A stretch of 64,000 nt of DNA from NCBI GenBank assembly GCA_036924085.1, contig JAVGWX010000019.1, forward strand, positions 14,201,696 to 14,265,695. Reading direction: 5' to 3'. Of the stretch, positions 44,881-55,915 are shown one piece after another. The translations under genes and the position numbers were made by a program. Position 1 is the stretch's first letter. Each line of letters starts with the position of its first letter. Source of the DNA: Ariolimax columbianus (Eukaryota > Mollusca > Gastropoda > Stylommatophora > Arionidae). The notes beneath the pieces were generated by a model. It was not told the DNA's origin, did no database searches, and saw nothing but the letters and a program-made list of their open reading frames with translations.

Positions 44881-46845
44881 GTGCCTATTTCTCTCCCTCT
44901 CGCTACCATACACATACACATACACATGTTAAAGGCCAGGGCGTAGTTTTTTGTAAAATGACAATACATTTCCTAGTCACTGCGCACTTCAAATCACCCA
45001 GCTGTAAATGGGGACCCTACTGTTAGAGTTAAAATGACAAGGCCACGACAAAAGAAACTGGTACCACCACATCACAAAAACTAAAATCCCGTACAATAAA
45101 CACATTTAACACTTCATCCTCTACGACAGAAAAGAATATGGGAATTCCTTGTGCATGGGACTAGCAACTGCGTCGCTTAACACAAAAATGGCTGCGGAAA
45201 CCAACACTGTAATAGCACACAAAGTGCTTTGGCGCATATTTTCTTAAAAGACCAACTGTAATGGTGTCCTTCTTCTCCGTCTACAATGAAAAATGGCTAA
45301 AAGATTAACCATCTTTTAGAAGATTCTGATTCCAATTTGTTTGCAGTTAGCAATGGTCGGTCTTTGCATGGTGAGGCTGCTAACCCCATACACAACCTTC
45401 CTTTGCCGCTTCTTACGACACGTATGGAAGGAAGATGTGGTACTATAATGTGAGTCGCCTGAACCACCCGAGCGTATATACTTTTATCCTCTCAATATTA
45501 CATTGAAAAAAATCATATTACCGCGTTTTATAATGGACACCGTAGCAGGCATTATAGAGCTGAGGTACAAAAACCACTTTCCACGCAGTCGTATCGTAGT
45601 GTGCAGCATAAGACTTTATTTTCCTACCAATTAAAAAATATTCTTGTTCTTCCTTTCTCGTTCTTCAAGTTCTTCGTGTACTTCTTCTTCATCTTCTTCT
45701 TTTACTTTTTCTTCTTCTTCTTCTTAATTTTCGTTTGCTCTCAAATAATCACATTTATATCACTCACTAACTTTGCTGACCACACTAGACTTCCCGCTTC
45801 GCCATAACAAAGGCCAAGTGAAAGAAGCCCCATAGTAGACATTGTTGTCGGGGATGAAGTGTTGGATACGTCAATGTACGAAGCCACATCGTGTTTATGA
45901 GATGTGGTGTCCAGTGTAATTCCTTTCTAGCGATCCTTACTTAACAGTAATGTAGGTACCAGTTTACAGCTGTAATCGTTGTAAGCATTGCTATTTCGGG
46001 CAGTACGTTTCGCTGAGCCTCCGCGATGCTTTCTGCGATATGAGCACCTGCGGTGATACCACAAAATTGTGATATCATAGCTTGCTAGGTCGTACGGACG
46101 TGTGCAATCATCTCCCAGGAGGTAACGTCAATATTAAGCATTTCAGAGACACTTCCAATGAGTCTTTTAAGCGTCCCCCCCTCGCCCCCCCCCTCGCCCC
46201 CCGCCCCTGGTGGGCGTCTGTTTGTTTTGAGCTCACCATATAATAGCCGCTTAGGTATGCGTTTATATGGCATTCGAAAACAATTTTAGAAGTGTATCGA
46301 TGCTTAACATATCAGCATTGTTTAGAATTTCAGAGTTAGACACTTTGTCTTGTTACCTAATTATGAGAAGCCTAAGAAAATAACTCAAGTAAAAACGATT
46401 GAGCTGTCTGTCAAGTCTGCTAAACAGTGTCCATGTCTCACAGGCACGCAGCAGAATGGATATTACCACAGCTCATTACACTTTTATCTTGGGGGCGACA
46501 CTGATGCCTTGTCGATTCTAGAATTTGCCTAGAGCCTACCAAACGCGGACTTATCAATCATGCTATTGACCATACTGTCGAGATTCTTACCTGGGCATGA
46601 CATAAGTTGAGATGACTGAAGGTAACTTAGTATGCAAGCACTCTAGTCTCAGCTCCTTTGAGATAGTTAGAGATCTATGACACAAGGGATGTGGGATGTA
46701 GAGTGTCAGGTGGGTAGATGGCATCAGGATGGTCCTACAAAAACCAAAGAGAGACGAACTGAGTTTCCTACTACGTTCAATGGCAAAAGCAGACAGACAA
46801 TTGAGCTAAGCTGTATCTAGGGTTTACTTCTGAACACGGAAATAT
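44881..46845. other. No gene; (TTC)n tract and a C-rich tract
   Basis: CAGCTGTAAATGGGGACCCT at about 44999 and GTACCAGTTTACAGCTG at 45956 are fragments of the element seen at 20335. A (TTC)n-rich tract lies at 45640-45728. A C-run cluster at 46174-46208 has four or more runs of at least four C. No gene is supported. Confidence 0.5.
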
Positions 46846-46849
46846 AATT

Positions 46850-47495
46850 CACATTCCGAGAGACTAGGCTAACGGTTGGTCAGACAAAACATACTGATCG
46901 GATATTTTAGTTAGGGTCCGGTAAAACATACTGATCGGACATTTTAGTCGGGGTCAGGTAAAACATACTGATCGGACATGTTAGTCAGGGTCAGGTAAAA
47001 CATACTGATCGGACATTTTAGTCAGGGTCAGGTAAAACATACTGATCGAACATTTTAGTCAGGGTAAGGTAAACCATACTGATTGAACATTTTAGTCAGG
47101 GTAAGGTAAAACATACTGATCGGACATTTTAATCAGGGTCAGGTAAAACATACTGATCAAACATTTTAGTCAGGGTCAGGTAAAACATACTGATCGGACA
47201 GTTTAGTCAGGGTCAGGTAAAACATACTGATCGGTCATTTTAGTCAGTCAGGCAATAAACTGGCTTTTCTCATGGCAGCCTCACTAACAGGGGGGGGGGG
47301 GAAGCAAATCGACGGCGTCCCCATAGTAATGAGCGACACGCAGATGACGCCAAACATAGCACAACAGTCTGGAAGACCCCGACCCACCTTCAATAGCACG
47401 CTTGGGATGTGAGGAAAACTACTGTAGCACACCACTTAACATACTTTTTAGGGCGCACACAAGAGTCGATTTACTCATTGTGGGTATTCAACAAC
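46850..47495 (+). mobile_element. SINE-like family D with an internal 37-bp minisatellite
   Basis: The element reads on the plus strand: CTAACGGTTGGTCAGACAAA, ten minisatellite units, GGCTTTTCTCATGGCAGCCT, a poly-G run at 47290-47301, CGACGGCGTCCCCATAGTAA, GGATGTGAGGAAAACTACTG, TTTTTAGGGCGCACACAAGA and ATTCAACAACATCAC. The 3' (CAA)n is short. Confidence 0.8.
46878..47248. repeat. 37-bp minisatellite, 10 units
   Basis: Units contain AAACATACTGATCGGACA and TTTAGTCAGGGTCAGGT. This is the reverse complement of the 38-bp unit at 28960-30275. Confidence 0.95.
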
Positions 47496-47549
47496 ATCAC
47501 AGTCAGCAGCCATTAGAGTGACCTATCTGCATATTGGGAAAAACTAAAT

Positions 47550-47835
47550 TAAAACATTTTTTAAAGTTGATTAAAGTTAAGTTTAATCACAATTTTTTAA
47601 TGGGTATGGTCAGAAACCGCACCGAGATGAGAACACAAACAAAACCTACGTTACGATCAATATCTCACTGCACCCTCCCGATCTACCTCACAGAGGGACC
47701 AACTGTTAGTCGCCTCTCTCTGCACCCTCACGATGTACCTCAGAAGTTGGACCAACTATTAGTCGCCTCTAACTGCACCCTCCCGGTCTACCTCAGAGGT
47801 TGAACCAACTGTTAGTCGCCTCTCTCTGTATGCTA
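47550..47835. repeat. Dispersed repeat piece and a 52-bp triplicate
   Basis: 47601-47658 resembles 12354-12411. It is followed by three ~52-bp units starting CTGCACCCTC at 47668, 47720 and 47773, each with TCTACCTCA or TGTACCTCA, GACCAACT and GTTAGTCGCCTCT. Confidence 0.7.
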
Positions 47836-48820
47836 ACCATGTTTCGTGCCCCTGTTCTCACCTTATTCACACTCATAGTTCTCGCAAAATCCACTCGGAC
47901 ACAAAGATCGCTTGTCGACTATTACGCCATCAAGATGGTAAATACGCCTTGATATGACCAAACGAACTCGATCTACGGTTGAAAGTCACATTTTTCGGAA
48001 AAATTACGAGAATCTATCCAACAAACAACAAAATTGCTTTAAAAAAGCCCCCGCCATATTTGATTCAGTAAGGTGAATAGTAAAGAACTAGTTTCTACTG
48101 GGATCAAAATAAAAAAAGATAAAATGCGCTCCTTGCACCGATCTAGCGAACTAGGAAAGAATAAAAGCACTCGCCTCCCAAAGGGGATACACTAGCTAAG
48201 ATATGTTCGTCTCTAAAGGAGGCTGCACTAGTAGATGGGTACGGCGCTCGTCTCTCAAGAAACAAACGAAAACAGGACAGTTTTAAGTGTCTCGCTGGTC
48301 TCGAAGTAGGTTAAATCGAGCACATAGTCCTATCGGAGACGGATGATAAACTCAGAGGTGCCGTATACATGACGTGCACCTAAAAGAATCATTGGCACTT
48401 GAAAATAAGAAAGAGCAGACTGGGAGCTTCTGTCGAACAAAAAGTTGGAACAAATAATTAATTACATTCCTTTCCCTAGGCTAACAAAGTCTTAGAACGT
48501 AAAATCGAAAAAGATAATCTACTACAGAAAGCATTTGGCTACATAACAGCAAGCATACACCTGTCTGTTTGAATTCCAAAATGTTATTACCGATGTCATC
48601 TGAAATAACTGTCCACTGACAGCATTTTCTTATCACATAGGACATTAAGATTTATCTACGAGTAATTCTTTCTAGGCTAACGAGGCAATGGCTCGCCTGG
48701 GGGGACGGGCTCCTTCAGGTTATATACAGATGTTGGCCCACCGCAGCTTGGAGAAGAGATGGGCGCCGCCAGATGATTTCAAGCCTAAGAATCACACATG
48801 AGGACAAAAACGAAATCTAT
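47836..48820. other. No gene recognised
   Basis: Unique-looking DNA with no supported ORF, RNA or repeat. Confidence 0.5.
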
Positions 48821-48821
48821 T

Positions 48822-48894
48822 GCGTGGGATTTTCATGTCTTCATGTGTGCCCTAACGACCTGATGGGTTTCGGGATGAACTGAACTGAACTGAA
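48822..48894 (+). mobile_element. RTE-like LINE 3' terminus (73 bp)
   Basis: GCGTGGGATTTTCATGTCTT, CATGTGTGCCCTAACGACC, TGATGGG and a (GAACT)n end match the last bases of the elements at 37368 and 59406. Only the 3' UTR remains, a severe 5' truncation. I could not identify a clean target-site duplication. Confidence 0.85.
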
Positions 48895-49355
48895 TTCTTT
48901 CAAGAATACTCATTCCACGCATCCATGCCGCCATTACTACTTTCAGGCATGATCAGTTTCTCTCTTGTCAACTTTCACTTTTCACATTCTGAATAAATCG
49001 AAAAGAAAAGTTGAATGTTAAAATTCTCAGCCAAATATCGTGTTCCGTCCTAGTGTAACATAATCTTACACACGCAGTGACAACAGTGACAGCAGCCATG
49101 ACCCTACCAGGCCTTCTAATCTCCTCAGGCAATATGGAGCAATAATTGACACGTGGGCGATATTATTTAGCAGGTTATCGAATGAAATATCAAGTGAATA
49201 TTTAAAGTAGACTGACACAGTTTAGCATATGGAGAGAGAACAACTGGTAGTCAATGGGTAGTTTGGGATAACATTATTGTTTTCAGTGATGCTCTACTGA
49301 TGGTTAGTGAAGCACTGAGGAATTAAAGATGGTCTTCTGCTGGAAAAGTGTTCAA
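48895..49355. other. No gene recognised
   Basis: No supported feature. Confidence 0.45.
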
Positions 49356-49373
49356 TATAATTGGGTATTCCAG

Positions 49374-49394
49374 TCAAACCGGGACTTTTTTGTT
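49374..49394 (+). repeat. Left terminal inverted repeat of the mariner element
   Basis: Twenty-one bases identical to the reverse complement of 51253-51273. Confidence 0.95.
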
Positions 49395-49900
49395 AAAGGA
49401 TTTTTTTTCCCCAGTAGTCAAAATGTCATTTATTTTTCTATAAAATCTTATGCAACGTTCATACACTTATCCCAGCGTTTAATTAATGCTTGAAAAGCTT
49501 CAGCATAGAAAGAGATGTCAGTATGTCTGAACTAATCCAGGACAGCCTGTTTCATTTCTTCATCAGTGCTGAAATGCTGACCTCCCAGGAATTTTGTAAG
49601 GGGTCCAAACAAGTGTAAATCGCTTGTAGTTAATATGGCATTACCCCCTAGCCGAGTTGCTGCAGATGGCACATAGCGCGGTGAGCCGTATGAGGTTGAG
49701 GGTAATCTTCCAGGAGCAGGACGCCCTTAGTGAAAGATCCAAAGTGCACTAACCTTCCAAAAAGGCAAATGTTCAGGAATAATAGTGTCCACCGTACCCA
49801 GAGAAAAACCTGCCTCCTGTGCAATTTCGGGGCAGGTTAAACGTCGATTTTCCCGGATAAGGTTCCACAATATGGATGTTCACAGGAATGCCTGTGGGGG

Positions 49901-51031
49901 GTTGAGAGCTACCACTGCCGGAATCATCACTCACGAACGTACGACCTTCTCTAAAACGTATACACCATTCAGATGTCTTGCTGGGGGGTTGAGAGCTACC
50001 ACTGCCGGAATCATCACTCACGAATGTACGACCTTCTCTAAAACGTATACACCATTCAGATGTCTTACTGGGGGGTTGAGAGCTACCACTGCCGGAATCA
50101 TCACTCACGAATGTACGACCTTCTCTAAAACGTATACACCATTCAGATGTCTTACTGGGGGGTTGAGAGCTACCACTGCCGGAATCATCACTCACGAATG
50201 TACGACCTTCTCTAAAACGTATACACCATTCAGATGTCTTACTGGGGGGTTGAGAGCTACCACTGCCGGAATCATCACTCACGAATGTACGACCTTCTCT
50301 AAAACGTATACACCATTCAGATGTCTTACTGGGGGGTTGAGAGCTACCACTGCCGGAATCATCACTCACGAATGTACGACCTTCTCTAAAACGTATACAC
50401 CATTCAGATGTCTTACTGGGGGGTTGAGAGCTACCACTGCCGAAATCATCACTCACGAATGTACGACCTTCTCTAAAACGTATACACCATTCAGATGTCT
50501 TACTGGGGGGTTGAGAGCTACCACTGCCGGAATCATCACTCACGAATGTACGACCTTCTCTAAAACGTATACACCATTCAGATGTCTTACTGGGGGGTTG
50601 AGAGCTACCACTGCCGGAATCATCACTCACGAATGTACGACCTTCTCTAAAACGTATACACCATTCAGATGTCTTACTGGGGGGTTGAGAGCTACCACTG
50701 CCGGAATCATGACTCACGAATGTACGACCTTCTCTAAAACGTATACACCATTCAGATGTCTTACTGTGGGGTTGAGAGCTACCACTGCCGGAATCATCAC
50801 TCACGAATGTACGACCTTCTCTAAAACGTATACACCATTCAGATGTCTTGCTGGGGGGTTGAGAGCTACCACTGCCGGAATCATCACTCACGAATGTACG
50901 ACCTTCTCTAAAACGTATACACGATTCAGATGTCTTACTGGGGCGTTGAGAGCTACCACTGCCGGAATCATCACTCACGAATGTACGACCTTCTCTAAAA
51001 CGTATACACCATTCAGATGTCTTACTGGGGG
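49901..51031 (-). repeat. 87-bp array encoding a mariner helix-turn-helix segment, 13 units
   Basis: Thirteen 87-bp units, spaced exactly 87 bp (first GTTGAGAG at 49901, last at 50945), with about 0-3 differences each. Each encodes 29 residues on the minus strand including EWCIRFREGRTFVSDDSGSG. This matches the mariner pattern of a recognition helix, then FREGR, then an acidic DD linker and a Ser/Gly/Pro-rich stretch. Because 87 is a multiple of three, a 401-codon minus ORF and a 423-codon plus ORF span the array. Only the minus frame has biological ancestry. Confidence 0.95.
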
Positions 51032-51252
51032 GTATTGGGATTGCAGTCTTTTATAAATTTCCGCAGGTATCACAAAATAACTTCAACACAACACGTTGTT
51101 TCAAGCAAGCACTAACAGTGGTGTCCGCCATTTTTATTCACTGTCACGTGACTGGCTCATGACAAATGGGCCACCTAGCAGTAATACCACACAAGTGAAC
51201 CTAACTTATGATAGTAGTTCCAGCACGCTATAACCCATTCGAGTATAATTAG

Positions 51253-51273
51253 AACAAAAAAGTCCCGGTTTGA
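51253..51273 (-). repeat. Right terminal inverted repeat of the mariner element
   Basis: Perfect inverted partner of 49374-49394. Confidence 0.95.
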
Positions 51274-51367
51274 TTTGAACGACACTCGTATATGAGGCAC
51301 AAGGAAAGTAATTGTTGAACATACGCTCGTCCTGTCCCGTGTCTAATTTCTGCTGTAGTGGAGTATT

Positions 51368-53230
51368 AACTTAACTTAACGTCTTTATACTTTGTTTAGA
51401 AGACTACAGAGTATCTATACAACCAGTTTAATTTATATTTCCTTGCTCTAAAATATATGTGCATCCAATATACTCTTAAATGCATTAATTGTCCCTGGCT
51501 CCACTACTTCCTGTGGCAATGCCTTCCAAGGATTTACCACTCTTTAATTTAAAATATTTCCTAATATCTAACCTGTACCTTTCTTTACTTAATTTGTAGC
51601 TATGCCTTCTTGTTCTTGTTGGTGGTTGTATTTTGATTTAAAAAACTTGTTCCAGTCTAATTTATCCGCACCTTTGATTATCTAATAACCCTTTATTAAG
51701 TCACCTCGAAATTTTCTCTTTTCTAGACACTGTAGGCCGGTTTTTCAGAGTCTTTCCTCATAACTGTAATTCTGTAATCCCACTATCTGCTTTGTCGCTC
51801 TTTTTATTTTTGTTTTTGTATTTTATCCAGCATGTTTATATCTCCTCTACGATAAGGACTCCACATCTGTACACAGTACTCAAATTTAGGTCTAACCAAC
51901 GCTTTAAACAGTGTGACTATCACTTCCTTGCTCCTATGTTTAATATTTCTTTTTATCATATCGAACATTGCATTTGTCTTTTTCACTGCTACCTAAACTT
52001 GCTCACTCACATTACCTGTATGATATATTATAACCCCTAGGTCCCTTTCCTTTTCTATAATTCTAATATTATTGTCGCCCATTCTGTAATTATGTTCCAT
52101 ATTGGAACTACCTACGTGGTCGACCGTACATTTATCTTCATTAATTTCCATTTACCATTCTCGACTTTTACCTAAATCCGACCTCAATATATCCACTTCT
52201 GATTTAGATGAGACACTACTGCATAGTTTTGTCTCATCAGCGAATTTTGCAATCAGGGATCCTATATCAATGTCGACATCGTCTACATATATCAATATCA
52301 AAATTGGTCCCAAAACCGAGCCCTGTGGCACTCCACTTTTGATTTCACACCACTCAGAGTACTCCTGATTTATGCCCGCCATCTGTCGTCTTCCAGTTAA
52401 CCAATTTTCAATCCATGTGGCAACTTCCCCACCTATGTCATGTGATTTTAATTTTATAAATAATCTCTGATGAGGCCTTTATAAATTTAAGATAAATAAC
52501 ATCCTCTGGCTCCCCTTTATCTATCATTTTAGTAACCTCCTCCATAAATTCCATTAGATTTGTAAAGCACGATCTCCCTCTAGTAAACCCATGCTGACTA
52601 TTTCTGATTAGATTAAACTTGTAAAAATGCATTACCGTACAACGTTTTCTTGATTATTGTCTCTAAGAATTTACAGATTATGCTCGTTAAACTCACCGGT
52701 CGATAATTTCCTGGATCTGATTTTTTGGCCCTTTTTGGATAAGGGGATCACTCCGGCATCTTTTCAATCCCGTGGAACAATCCCTTTTGCAATTGACTGA
52801 GAACATAATATAGCCAATGGTTTTGCTAGTTGGTCTCTAATTTCCTACAGCAATTTTGGATGAATACCATCTTGACCTGGATATTTATGAACTTTCAACC
52901 CCTCCAATTTTTCTCAAACCGTTTCCTCTGTAATACAAATTGATCTTTATCCCACTGTTTCCATGTCTCTTTGAAATATATCTATAGACTCTGGGATCTT
53001 GGAGCAGTCTTCTTTTGTGTAGACTGTGCTAAAGTACTAATTGAGTAGATTAGCTGCCTCCATATTCTCCCTTAATATTTTTCCTCTGCTATCTATAAGA
53101 GGGCCTATTTTGTCTCTCGTTCTTTGTTTATTTCTAACAAAAGAAAAAATGCTATTACTATCAGTCTTGATCCTATGAGCAATTTTTGTTTGTTTTGTAG
53201 TCTATGTTTGCTGCTTTATTCACTTTCTGA
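51368..53230 (-). mobile_element. L2/CR1-like LINE, 5'-truncated
   Basis: Minus-strand pieces in order: IFSFVRNKQRTRDKIGPLID (about 53160-53100), a MEAANLLN block, YPGQDGIHPKLL (RT start), SQHGFTRGRSCFTNLMEFME, a broken motif A and SGVPQGSVLGPILILIYVDD (motif B). Motif C reads FADETKLCSSV, followed by VDILRSDLGKSREW, LFKALVRPKFEYCVQMWSPY and an NPWK-like tail. The 3' end has the hairpin and TATAAAGACG followed by (TTAAG)n at 51368. Motif C carries ADE instead of ADD, and there are several stops and frameshifts. It belongs to the same family as 17127-18260. Confidence 0.88.
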
Positions 53231-53645
53231 GCTATGTTTTGCTTGTCCAAATATTTTAAATATTGTGTGTGTCCCTTCCACTGCAATAGCAATGATGACC
53301 GTGGCATGACCGCTAGCAGGATCTCCAAGACGAATAAACTGAAAAGTAAGGATCAAACTAAGATAGACACAAACCTGCTCTACAGAAGACAGGCCGTGAA
53401 CATCCATCAGCCAAGGAAGACAAATCTGGCAGAAATGTCTGCTGAAATCGGATGCACTAGTCGATTTGTCTAAATAAACGGTATAAAAGTCATTTAGATT
53501 GAAGTTTACGAAGGACAAGTTTGTGTAAAGCATTCTAAGCAGCGCGTTCATCCGCGCACAAAACATAATCCCACCACGTACAATTGTTTAAATTGTTGGT
53601 TGATATGTCTTTTTGCTCCAAGTTGAGCATATGACTTCACTTATA
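53231..53645. other. No gene recognised
   Basis: A 116-codon minus frame (53216-53566) contains no recognisable domain and overlaps the LINE end. Confidence 0.4.
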
Positions 53646-53649
53646 ACTA

Positions 53650-53985
53650 ACGGGATCTAGATACTGAGCAGTGCATGGGCTAAGCGATCAATCACCCAAA
53701 TCTGACTGCTAGCGTCAGGGGCAGCGTACCAGAGCTGGCAAGACCCTTCTACGCCTCTACGAAGTTATCCAGGAAAACAAGCTGCAACAGAGGAGACTGG
53801 CTAAGGAGAAGGGATCGAAGAGGGAAGGCTAACCCAGTACCCAAAAATCTCTGCTAAAGTCTGATGTGTCGGACCGAAAGGTGCAATAATCGCAGTCAAG
53901 CTGAACTACGACACAACGCATTCCGGTCTCCAGACTACATCCTGCTACTTCGATATCCTTTTTCATGGCTTGGTATCGGGAGATT
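53650..53985 (+). mobile_element. SINE-like family C, left arm of an inverted pair
   Basis: Head CTGACTGCTAGCGTCAGGGG, body GACTGGCTAAGGAGAAGGGA, core GTCTGATGTGTCGGACCGAA with AGGTGCAAT, then CTACGACACAACGCATTCCG. The tail reaches GGGAGATTGGC at 53985. Confidence 0.8.
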
Positions 53986-53989
53986 GGCT

Positions 53990-54365
53990 TGGCTTGGCTT
54001 CGCTCGTTCTCAATCTCCCGCTACCAAACCGTGAAAGGGTTTAAGTAGCAGAATGTAGTCTAGAGAACGGAATGCGTTATGTCGTAGTTTAAAGCTTCAC
54101 TGCGATATTTGCACCATTCGGGCCAACACATCCGACTTCAGCAAACATTTTTTGAGTACTGGGTTAGCATTCCCTCTTCGATCCCTTCTCCTTAGCCAGT
54201 CTGCCCTGCTGCAGCCTGTTATCCAGGATCACCACGTGGAGGTTGAGAAGGGTCTTGGCAGCTCTTGGTCACTGGCTCTGACGCTAGCAGTTAGCTTTGG
54301 GTGGTTACCCGCTACAGCTGATGCACTGCTAAACATCTTGATCCCCACCAACATTTCATGACTTG
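53990..54365 (-). mobile_element. SINE-like family C, right arm of an inverted pair
   Basis: Same element in the opposite orientation, beginning at the tail (GCTTCGCTCGTTCTCAATCT) and ending in the head (CAGCTGATGCACTGC at about 54317). Its closest relative by eye is the 23255 copy. Confidence 0.8.
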
Positions 54366-54890
54366 ACATATATTTGTTGAAGACCTATGCTTCGCGGGGA
54401 GCTAAAAACAGCATTCACATTTTCTCTTTGTTATCGATGAATCTCCCCCCCCCTCCCCCTCCCCCCCCCCCCCCCACCTCCTAAAAAAACAACCTAAAAC
54501 CGTCTTCATGTTTAAAAAAAATATGACATGTTCCTATCTGATTTTCTGTTATGTCATATTAAGCATACATCACACATCTTCCAGCAGACCCTTTGCTCAT
54601 GCATCTAATAAGCTTCCTTTGCACATTATCTTCCCTCATTAGCCATCATTAGTAATTTTGAGTTTTTCATAACATTCTTTTGTATAAGGGCCTCCATTGA
54701 TCGTGATCTTCTTGTTCGTGTATTGACTGACCGCCATTCGTTTCCATATAGCCTTGCCGGTAGTACCTCGTACTCAGTACGTTTCTTTCTGATTTCCATT
54801 GACAAAGAGTTGTTTTTCATTTTCTTGCTTGCTATTTTTGGCAGAGCTTTTCAATTAATTACTCATGAGTTGTATTTCCCATTTATGTTT
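54366..54890. other. No gene; poly-C tract
   Basis: A C-run of about 30 bases interrupted by T lies at 54446-54476. No gene is supported. Confidence 0.5.
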
Positions 54891-54892
54891 GT

Positions 54893-55215
54893 GGTTCTTC
54901 TTCTGCTTCCTCGTCGTCTTCTTGTACTTCCTCCTCGTCTTCTTGTACTTCCTTATCGTCTTCTTCTGCTTCCTCATCGTCTTCTTGAACTTCCTTATCG
55001 TCTTCTTCTGCTTTCTCGTCGTCTTCTTGTAAGTTCCTCATCGTCTTCTTGTAATTGCTCATCTTCTTGTGCTTCCTCGTCTTCTTGTAATTCCTCATCG
55101 TCTTTTTCTGCTTCTTCGCAGTCATTTTATGCTTCCTCATCTATTCTACTTTCTCATCGTCTTCTTCTGCTTCCTCATCTATTCTACTTTCTCATCGTCT
55201 TCTTCTGCCTCCTCG
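54893..55215. repeat. 21-bp minisatellite (CTTCCTCATCGTCTTCTTGTA type)
   Basis: About 15 degenerate units of TTCCTCATCGTCTTCTTGTA-like sequence. The acidic EVQEDDEEAEEDD repeat on the minus strand and the Arg/Leu-rich plus frame are by-products. Confidence 0.85.
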
Positions 55216-55650
55216 TCTTTTTCTTCTAAATCATTGTCATCTTCTTTATCTTCTTTATTTTTAAAATCTTTTTCTTATTCTTTTCTATCTTCTTCTTCGT
55301 CCTCATCTTATTCTTCTAGTTATCTTCTACTATTACTTCTTGTTTTTCTACTTTCTCTTCTTCTACCACTTCTTACTTTTCTACTTCTTCCTCTTCCCAC
55401 TGTATTTTCTCCTTCACTTCCTCTGTTTTCTATTTCTTCTTCTTCGTTTTGTTTTTCCTCTTTCCATCTCTTATTTCCTCTTTGTCATGTACTCATTCTT
55501 CTAAATCATCTCTTTTTCATCTTTAAGCATCCACTTTTACATCGTATCATTTCAGATTTTTGTATTCTCAATAACACATATAAAAAGTCAGTTCTCCGCA
55601 CCTTTGACTCCCTAAAGCATGTACTATAACAAGAAGATGCTTCTTCTAGA
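55216..55650. repeat. TTC-rich low-complexity DNA
   Basis: Pyrimidine-rich sequence without strict periodicity; no gene. Confidence 0.7.
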
Positions 55651-55654
55651 GCTT

Positions 55655-55883
55655 ACTAAGATGCTGAGCAACGCATGAGCTGCAGTGGTCAGCGACCCAT
55701 AGCTGACTGCTAGCGTCAGGGCCAGCAAACTAGAGCTGCCAAAACCCTTCTACGCCTCCACGCGGTGATTCTGGATAACAGGCTGCTACAGAGCAGACTG
55801 GCTAAGTAGAAGGGATCATAGAGGGAATGCTAACCCGGTACTCAAAAAATGCTTGCTGAAGTCGGATGTGTTGGACCGAAAGG

Positions 55884-55915
<32 letters not shown>

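Larger units (their letters stand above)
49358..51290 (-). mobile_element. Non-autonomous mariner-like transposon
   Basis: Perfect 21-bp inverted repeats (49374-49394 and 51253-51273) contain CAAACCGGGACTTTTTTGTT and extend outward with lower identity to TA dinucleotides at about 49356-49359 and 51289-51292. The minus strand still encodes pieces of a mariner transposase in order. They are a start region (ATG at 51131, MADTTVSACLKQRVVLKLF then a stop), the first helix-turn-helix segment repeated 13 times, and a second helix-turn-helix with RENRRLTCPEIAQEAGF near 49860-49800. Then follow PHTAHRAMCHLQQLG and, in another frame, LHLFGPLTKFLGGQHFSTDE. Last come EAFQALIKRWDKCMNVA and DFIEK near 49440. 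Most of the DDE/D catalytic region is deleted, so movement would need transposase in trans. The end with LIKRWDKCMNVA is characteristic of mariner. Confidence 0.88.

Noticed and set aside
49773..51056. 401/423-codon ORFs as a novel repeat protein
   Set aside because: The minus frame descends from a mariner transposase segment and the plus frame has no ancestry. Kept as a finding about the element, not as a host gene.
54883..55140. Acidic EVQEDDEEAEEDD protein on the minus strand
   Set aside because: Derived from a 21-bp TTC-rich minisatellite; the opposite strand is also open.
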